A stretch of DNA of 64,000 nucleotides from Triangularia verruculosa. Taxonomy: Eukaryota; Ascomycota; Sordariomycetes; Sordariales; Podosporaceae. The notes below the pieces were generated by a model that had not been told where the DNA came from, did not search any database, and worked only from the letters and a program-made list of their open reading frames with translations. Position 1 is the first letter of the stretch. Each line of letters starts with the position of its first letter. The stretch spans positions 466,602 to 530,601 of the forward strand of contig MU863878.1 of assembly GCA_033296885.1 (NCBI GenBank), given 5' to 3'. Position numbers and translations under genes: made by a program. Shown here piece by piece: positions 57,823 to 64,000 of this stretch.

Positions 57823-60800
57823 GCTACGAAGGGACTCCGCCGGATCGCCCCAGCGCACGACGTCCCTGACAACACGACCATCGAGTACGTTGCACCGACC
57901 CAACGACCAAAGGCCTGTCTAACAGCACAGTATCATCGCAATCCACGGCTTGGGCACCGAGTCGCCACGGACATGGGAGTTTAAAAAGAAAGGAGGAGGC
58001 GGGGTGGTGAGCTGGCTGTCGGACCGCGACATGCTGCCGGCGGCTCTACCTGAGGCCTGCATATTCACCTACGACTGGAACGCAAACTACTTCGAAGATG
58101 CGCCCGTACAAACGCTGCTCGGCCATGCCGACATGCTGCTCGGTCTTGTTTCCGAAGGCCGCGGTTCGCAAACGCGACCGATCATCTTCGTCGCCTCTTG
58201 TTTTGGGGGCCTTATCCTGGCTGAGGTATGTCCCGATGGATTGACGGCGGACAGCGGTTAACATCCCTAGGCTATTAATCGAGCAGCCCAGGAAGGCAGC
58301 CCCTACCGACATATTCTGCTTTCCACTGTCGGGGTCGTGTTTCTCGCCACTCCGTTCCACGGCAGCGATGCCGCCCAGCAGGCTCGGTGGCAGGTGCTGG
58401 TTGCCGGCATTATGGGAGAGCAGGCCTCCGACCAGCTCATACAAGACCTCGAGCAGAAACACGACTTCGTTCGCCAGCGTATCCAGAAATTCACCGAGAT
58501 CGCGAACGCCGAGGCGGTCCGACTGCCCCTGTATTGCTTCTTCGAAATTAGGAAGACAGAGATGTTAAGACGCATTCTATCGCGACGTTGGGCGAAGAGG
58601 CTGGTTACGGGTGTGACGCACAAGATTGTACGTTAATTTTATCGCGATTCATAATGCAACTGACGCGGGATAGCTTGTGACGGAGTCTTCGGCTTGCCTC
58701 CATGGTTTCCCTCGTCAGGGGCTAGATGCAACCCATTCGGGCATGAACAAATTCGTGGGTCCAGAATGCCCCAACTTTAAACTTGTTAAAGATGCGATCA
58801 GGAAATTCGCTGGAGAGGCACCTGCCGTTTTGACGCGGCGGAAGAACTGTGAGTTAAACCATCTCCTCTGAGCGGCTGCTACGGTTAGGATCCTGCTAAC
58901 ATGGTGAAGCACTTGACGAGCGGCACTGGATCGTCCCGTTTGGGCGTAACAAGGGATTCGTCGGCCGTGAAGAGATTCTCCGGGACCTTCTCGGGAGGAT
59001 CCATCCCAGTGCAGATAAGGATGACTGCCAGCGGACCGCAATCGAAGGCCTGGGGGGGGTTGGAAAGACGCAGGTCGCGCTCGAGGTTGCTTTTCGCGTC
59101 AGCAACGAGCACCCGGACTGCTCAGTCTTCTGGGTTCCCGCTGTGGATGTCACCAGTTTTGAGAACGCATACCGCGCTATCGGCCAGCAGCTTAAGGTGC
59201 CCGGGATCGATGAAGAGAAGGTAGACGTCAAAGCACTTGTTAAGACAGCCTTGAGCCGTGAAAGTACGGGCAGCTGGCTTTTGATCATCGACAACGCCGA
59301 CGACAGAAAGCTACTCTTTAGCGACACTGCCCTTACCGACTATCTTCCATTCAGCCGGAAAGGATCTATTCTATTCACAACGCGAAATCACGAAGTCGCG
59401 GTTAAGTTAGTGGGGCCTGAGAGTCACATTATCCCAGTTGAAGAAATGAGTAGAGACGAAGCCTTTGAGCTGTTGCAGAAAGGCTTGAAGGGAGATCAGG
59501 TGCGCGATACGGCAAGCACTGTCGCGCTGCTGGAATTTCTTGCCAATCTCCCTCTGGCGATACGGCAGGCGTCTGCTTACATGGCCGAGAAGCAGATCTC
59601 AACTACACAATACCTTGGACTGTGCAAGTCCAGTGACGAGGATATGATCGAGCTACTGGGCCGGGACTTTGAGGACCGACACCGATATCAGGGCACTCAA
59701 AACCCTGTCGCCACAACTTGGCTGATTTCGTTCCGGCACATCTCAGATCACGACCCGCTGGCGGCGGACTACCTCAGGTTTATGTGCTTCCTAGCTGGGA
59801 AGGATATTCCGCAATCTCTGCTGCCGCCGGCCGGGAGGCTGAGGACTGTTGACGCAATTGGGACTCTGAAGGCGTACGCATTTATCTCCCAACGGAAGGA
59901 GTCAGATACTTACGACATCCATCGGCTGGTCCAAATATCGATGCTACGCTGGTTAGCTCAAAAGGGAGAGCGAAAGGAATGGACCGCCAAAGTGCTACAA
60001 CGGCTTGATAATGTGTTTCCCTCTCCGGATCACGGCAACAGAGAAGTATGGATGAGCTATCTTCCGCATACGCAACATGTTCTTGAACTGCGGGAGGGGA
60101 CGGATGATGAGGAGGCGCCACCAGGTCTTCTGTCCAAAGTGGGTGGGAGCTTTTACAATTTAGGAAAATATAAGGAGGCCGAGCAGATGCATCGGCAGGC
60201 GCTACAGCTACGTGAGAAGGTGTCGGGTAAGGAGCATCCCGACAAACTTACCAGCATGAACGACCTTGCGCTTGTGCTCGATAGCCAGGGGAAGTACGAG
60301 GAGGCCGAGCAGATGCATCGGCAGGCGCTACAGCTACGTGAGAAGGTGTTGGGCAAGGAGCATCCCTATACACTCACCAGCATGAACAACCTTGCGCTTG
60401 TGCTCGGGAGCCAGGGGAAGTACGAGGAGGCCGAGCAGATGTATCGGCAGACGCTACAGCTACGTAAGAAGGTATTAGGCAAGGAGCATCCTTACACACT
60501 TACCAGTATGAACAACCTTGCGGTTGTGCTCAGGAGCCAGGGGAAGTACGAGGAGGCCGAGCAGATGCATCGGCAGGCGCTACAGCTACGTAAGAAGGTG
60601 TTGGGTAAGGAGCATCCCGACACATTTATTAGTATGAACGACCTTGCGCTTATACTCGATAGCCAAGGGAAGTACGAGGAGGCCGAGCAGATGCATCGGC
60701 AGGCGCTACAGCTATGTGAGAAGATGTCGGGCAAGGAGCATCCCTATACACTCACCAGCATGAACAACCTTGCGCTTGTGCTCGGGAGCCAGGGGAAGTA

Positions 60801-61368
60801 CGAGGAGGCCGAGCAGATGTATCGGCAGACGCTACAGCTACGTGAGAAGGTGTTGGGCAAGGAGCATCCTTACACACTTACCAGTATGAACAACCTTGCG
60901 GTTGTGCTCAGGAGCCAGGGGAAATATAAGGAGGCCGAGCAAATGCATCGGCAGACGCTACAGCTACGTGAGAAGGTGTTGGGTAAGGAGCATCCCGACA
61001 AACTTACCAGTATAAACGACCTTGCGCTTGTACTCGATAGCCAAGGGAAGTACGAGGAGGCCGAGCAGATGCATCGGCAGACGCTACAGCTACGTGAGAA
61101 GGTGTCGGGCAAGGAGCATCCCTATACACTCACTAGTATGAACAACCTTGCGCTTGTGCTTAGGAGCCAGGGGAAGTACAAGGAGGCCGAGCAGATGCAT
61201 CGGCAGACGCTACAGCTACGTGAGAAGGTGTTAGGCAAGGAGCATCCCCACACACTTATCAGTATGAACAACCTTGCGCTTGTGCTCAGGAGCCAGGGGA
61301 AGTATGAGGAGGCCGAGCAGATGCATCGGCAGACGCAGATGCGTCGGCAGGTATTGGGGTTGAGTTGA
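57823..61368 (+). CDS. NLR: SesB-like lipase - NB-ARC - TPR array, start unresolved
   Basis: Exons 57823-57884, 57931-58225, 58271-58627, 58674-58848 and 58910-61368, with introns of 46, 45, 46 and 61 nt, give 1,115 aa without a first Met. The N-terminal alpha/beta hydrolase has IIAIHGLGTESPRTWEF, FTYDWNANYFEDAPVQTLL, elbow ASCFGG and FLATPFHGSDAAQQA. The NB-ARC starts about ERHWIVPFGRNKGFVGRE, with P-loop GLGGVGKT, kinase-2 WLLIIDNADD, ILFTTRN and LPLAIRQASAYM. The C-terminus is nine 42-residue TPR units (consensus KYEEAEQMHRQ.LQLREKVL) plus a partial tenth. This is a typical fungal NLR with high-identity repeats. All junctions read coherently; introns are at the low end of fungal size. Confidence 0.8.
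60168..61368 (+). repeat. 126-bp coding tandem repeat (TPR), nine units plus partial
   Basis: Units of exactly 126 bp encode 42-residue TPRs with very few differences. The linker alternates in a three-unit pattern: NDLAL.LDSQG in units 1, 4 and 7; NNLALVLGSQG in units 2 and 5; NNLAVVLRSQG in units 3 and 6. This indicates a 378-bp higher-order period. Units 8 and 9 carry NNLALVLRSQG. Confidence 0.9.
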
Positions 61369-61913
61369 TGGAGAAGGTGTTGGGCAAGGAGCATTCCGGT
61401 ACACTTGAGTAAGAAAGTCGTGCGGTATATTTGAGAGTGAAGAGTGCGAAGTTCTCGATTTCTAGTCTAAAGCACATTCGTTTATTACTTTACTCGCTCT
61501 TTCATGTTCTCTTATATTTTCTTTTCATAGCGTGCCACAGGAAGGGTCTGGGAGGACGAGTTACTATATAGCTGTCGTTTATTTTAGCATCTTCCAGTAT
61601 CTTCGATGTCTTTCTCTGCTAGTAAGCTGGCTGGCTGGGAATTTTGACCCGCCTTAAGACTCTCGCTATAGTATCCCACCTAACCCAGACAGGAAATAGG
61701 TGCCTAGGCAATTATCTGGAGGTGGCCAGGCTCTACCCGAATATTCCTTATTCAGCTACCTTACGGACTTAGCGGGCTAAGAAGTAAGAAACGATCTACT
61801 CCCGTATTGTCACACACTGTACAGTGTCACGACCATGAATACGGACAGACGCAAGCAGGGTAGATGGGCCAATTAGAAGAGATATCGCAAGAGGAGATAG
61901 TCTATGTAGATAG

Positions 61914-62031
61914 CCAATCAGAAAAGGACCGATGGGCCGGTGTATGGAGAACGGTCCAGCGGTCCCAGGCAACCAATCAGAAGAGGACCGATGGACCGAT
62001 GGGATAGGAACGGCCCAACGGTCCAACAGGA
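61914..62031. repeat. 59-bp imperfect tandem duplication with CCAAT boxes
   Basis: Two copies in tandem, starting CCAATCAGAAAAGGACCGAT and CCAATCAGAAGAGGACCGAT. A third, weaker CCAATTAGAAGAG lies at 61869. A TATATATATA box follows at 62041-62050 in plus orientation, so the arrangement resembles a promoter, possibly of an LTR; no transcript is evident. Confidence 0.7.
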
Positions 62032-62287
62032 TTCATGGTCTATATATATACGGAGGAACTAGCTAGCTTGTAGGTAGTTCTGCAGTATGTAATCCCAGCT
62101 TGTATTTACGGCATCTTATGTTTATATTGAGATAATCTTGTTGTGTACTGTTTAGCTGCACCGAACTAATATTCAGAAGTTGTGACGGCACTGTGCCTCA
62201 CCATATATATACCACTGTGGTGGGCCAATGTAATAAGAGGACGGCGTCCAGCATAGGGTTCAGTGGCCGGCGCGCGGTAGGCGCGCT

Positions 62288-62355
62288 GAGGCCGTGATCG
62301 TTATAACGACGGATCCGGTGAGAGGCCGTGACCGTTATAACGACGGATCCGGTGA
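62288..62355. repeat. 34-bp tandem duplication
   Basis: Two copies of a 34-bp unit, GAGGCCGTGAYCGTTATAAC plus ACGGATCCGGTGA-like sequence, differing at one base. The unit contains the palindrome CGTTATAACG. Confidence 0.85.
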
Positions 62356-62802
62356 TCGCCTTTGTAGCTGGCCGTCAAAGGAAAACGCAGACCCCTTCCG
62401 GTTGCGGTAGTTGCGATGCTCATAAATAGCCCTGGGGCCTTCCTTCGAGCAGAAGGAGGCCACGTTCCAATTGATCTGAGAGACCCATCATCTTGATTGT
62501 GACGACTCCTTGATCAAACCCCCCTGACGTTGCGATCCTGGTGCTACCTAGCCGAGGGCCAGCGTTACACCAACGCGCTTAGCCATATCAGAGGCTTATG
62601 TCGTCAAACTTTCTCTTTCTCTTTTCCTTTTCTTCTCCAAGTTCAGTGTACTCGTAGAGTGGCCTAGCTAGTTGTAATACACTACCTTGAGACCGTTACA
62701 ATCTTGGAGCTTAGGGCCAAGCTTGTGCGGGTAGGAGGGAATTACGTCGGTAGCTTGGGGGCCCTGCTGAGCGCGACGACGTCTAGCGTCCAGATCAACC
62801 AT

Positions 62803-62892
62803 CGTGGGAGCAGCGCAGGTCGTGGGAACAGCGCAGGTCGTGGGAGCAGCGCAGGTCGTGGGAACAGCGCAGGTCGTGGGAACAGCGCAGGT
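62803..62892. repeat. 18-bp minisatellite, five units
   Basis: Five head-to-tail units CGTGGGARCAGCGCAGGT, alternating A and G at one position, with a decayed sixth. The plus-strand frame through it (RGNSAGRGSSAGRG) is short and without other coding support. Confidence 0.9.
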
Positions 62893-63573
62893 CGTGGGAA
62901 GGGGCGCAGGGACGACGAGCAGGTGTGAGCGGGAAAGCAAAGTATCAATCAGGGCGCGCAAGGACGATGACAGGTGGGAGCGGGGAAGATAAGTATTGCC
63001 AGGCAAGCAAGAGCCAAAAATACCGCACTGCCCTCTGTCGGGCCCGAAATATGCCGGCTATGATGGGAGGCCGCGGCGTGAGATCAAGAGGGGTGAAGCC
63101 AACAAGACGGTGCCGTCCGTTGCGATTGCTGAAAATGGTGGTGTTGAGCCTTTTGCGGAAACCAAAACGTTTGGGCGCTGACTGAGCGGAAAAGTGGGGC
63201 AAAAGTCATCCCGGAAGATAACATTGCGATCAGCTGTTTGACTCGGGCAGAGCGGACGGGATGCCGTATTTTCAGCTGTCTATGGTCGTATGTGATTGTT
63301 TGAGTCAAAATTCGGTGTTAAGAAGCTCCTCTCGTAGGCTGTTAATCGATATCTTGAAGTTCAGCATCTGAAGATGGCGATTTAGATCTCCAACACTTTT
63401 CTTATTCTACGAAAAGACTGTCTGGCCTAGAATCTATCATTTTTCAAGATCTACACATCACCCCATCTAAACAGATTGCTAAAAGTTGCTTATCCCGATA
63501 TGGCAGTTTAATTAGACATGAGAGCCGAAAGTTGCAATAAATAAAATAGGGGTTCCTTAGCTGATTACTCGGT

Positions 63574-64000
63574 TCAAAAGATCCTAACATATTGCTCCAA
63601 AGGCTGAACCACTGAAGTTAACACCTCGTGCACGAAATCTACCTTCCCAAAATCCGGCGTGTCTGCAAAGTTGACATTGACACAACGCGAGATAACCTCC
63701 GCCAACTCTGGCCCATGAGTGAGCTCCACCTCTTTTTGCCACTCCTGTGCTACCAGCCACAGCGTCATGTCGTTGGCTGAGCCGTCGGAGTTGCAGTGAG
63801 CCTTGTAATACGGCTGGTCATCAATCTGCTCTTGAAATAGCAGATGGAGAAGAATGACGCTCAGTGTAAACATGGCCATTTCAGCGTGGGCCCTCGGGTC
63901 GATGGTGTCACACGGCAGAGAGCCAACAGGCCACACCTCGGCCCAACAGCTATCGACCTGCACGCTGTGAGCCAACCGTTGGAAGTGAAGCAGTCAATCA
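63574..64000 (-). CDS. C-terminal part of a DUF7580-like protein, cut by window edge
   Basis: Minus-strand frame with stop at 63574, continuing towards the right edge. AEMAMFTLSVILLHLLFQEQ followed by TLWLVAQEWQKEVELTHGPE, AEVISRCVNVNFADTPDF and HEVLTSVVQPLEQYVRIF fits the C-terminal pattern 'L..LLLEL.FG ... A..W ... I..C ... F...V...VV.PLE' that I associate with DUF7580, found in fungal proteins of allorecognition type. The frame meets a TGA at 63994-63996, so an intron or a lesion lies at the edge. Start not visible. Confidence 0.5.

Larger units (their letters stand above)
61369..63573. other. Repeat-rich gene-free region
   Basis: About 2.2 kb with no supported gene. It contains a vestige of a TPR unit just after the NLR stop, a 59-bp CCAAT-containing duplication, a TATATATATA box at 62041, a 34-bp tandem duplication and an 18-bp minisatellite. 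TGT...ACA words that could bound an LTR are present but no element is defined. Confidence 0.5.

Noticed and set aside
62803..62892. 18-bp array as a possible CRISPR
   Set aside because: The units are directly adjacent with no spacers, and the organism is a eukaryote.

Overview
The window looks like a chromosome arm segment from a filamentous ascomycete, most likely a Sordariomycete close to the Sordariales (Neurospora, Podospora or Chaetomium relatives). The reasons are short GT-AG introns of about 45-120 nt with CTAAC-type branch points, a dispersed 5S rRNA-like sequence, an N. crassa-type copper metallothionein, and fungal families such as NST1, RHO2, Sgt2, DUF3659/LEA-like proteins and NLRs with a SesB-like lipase domain. 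Family names come from recognising sequence patterns; no search was run.

Layout. 0-25 kb is a housekeeping block: NST1 (-), RHO2 GTPase (+), mitochondrial ribosomal protein mL40 (-), an unknown 394-aa protein (-), a tRNA-Ala(UGC) with a long intron (+), FGAM synthase ADE6 (+), the tail-anchored-protein co-chaperone SGT2 (-), a RING-CH membrane E3 ligase (+) and galactokinase GAL1 (-). At 25.4-25.55 kb is a 29-aa metallothionein split by an intron. At 26.3-30.6 kb are an F-box gene broken by a stop and a frameshift, a 21-bp AT-rich minisatellite and a small orphan frame. At 30.6-36.4 kb are a C2H2 zinc-finger protein (-) and acetolactate synthase ILV2 (-, five exons).

38-49 kb holds a local group of low-complexity acidic proteins: a 932-aa DUF3659/LEA-like protein, a 358-aa DUF3659 protein, and two small proteins that end in almost the same 28-residue module of alternating hydrophobic and charged residues. 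A conserved fungal protein of unknown function sits between the last two.

50-64 kb is an accessory region of allorecognition/NLR type. It contains a lipase-NACHT-ankyrin NLR with an in-frame stop in its NACHT domain, a degenerate 5S rRNA, a DUF6601-like membrane protein, and a second NLR (lipase-NB-ARC-TPR) whose TPR array consists of nearly identical 126-bp units arranged in a 378-bp higher-order pattern. A repeat-rich stretch follows, and at the right edge is the C-terminal piece of a DUF7580-like protein.

The metabolic genes (ADE6, GAL1, ILV2) are independently promoted and do not form a cluster. The most noteworthy points are the local DUF3659/'LRLRLDLNL' group, the NLR repeat architecture, two CAA-to-TAA-type stops in otherwise coherent reading frames, and several unusual introns (a 6-nt microexon, an ATG-only coding exon, and three introns whose length is a multiple of three).
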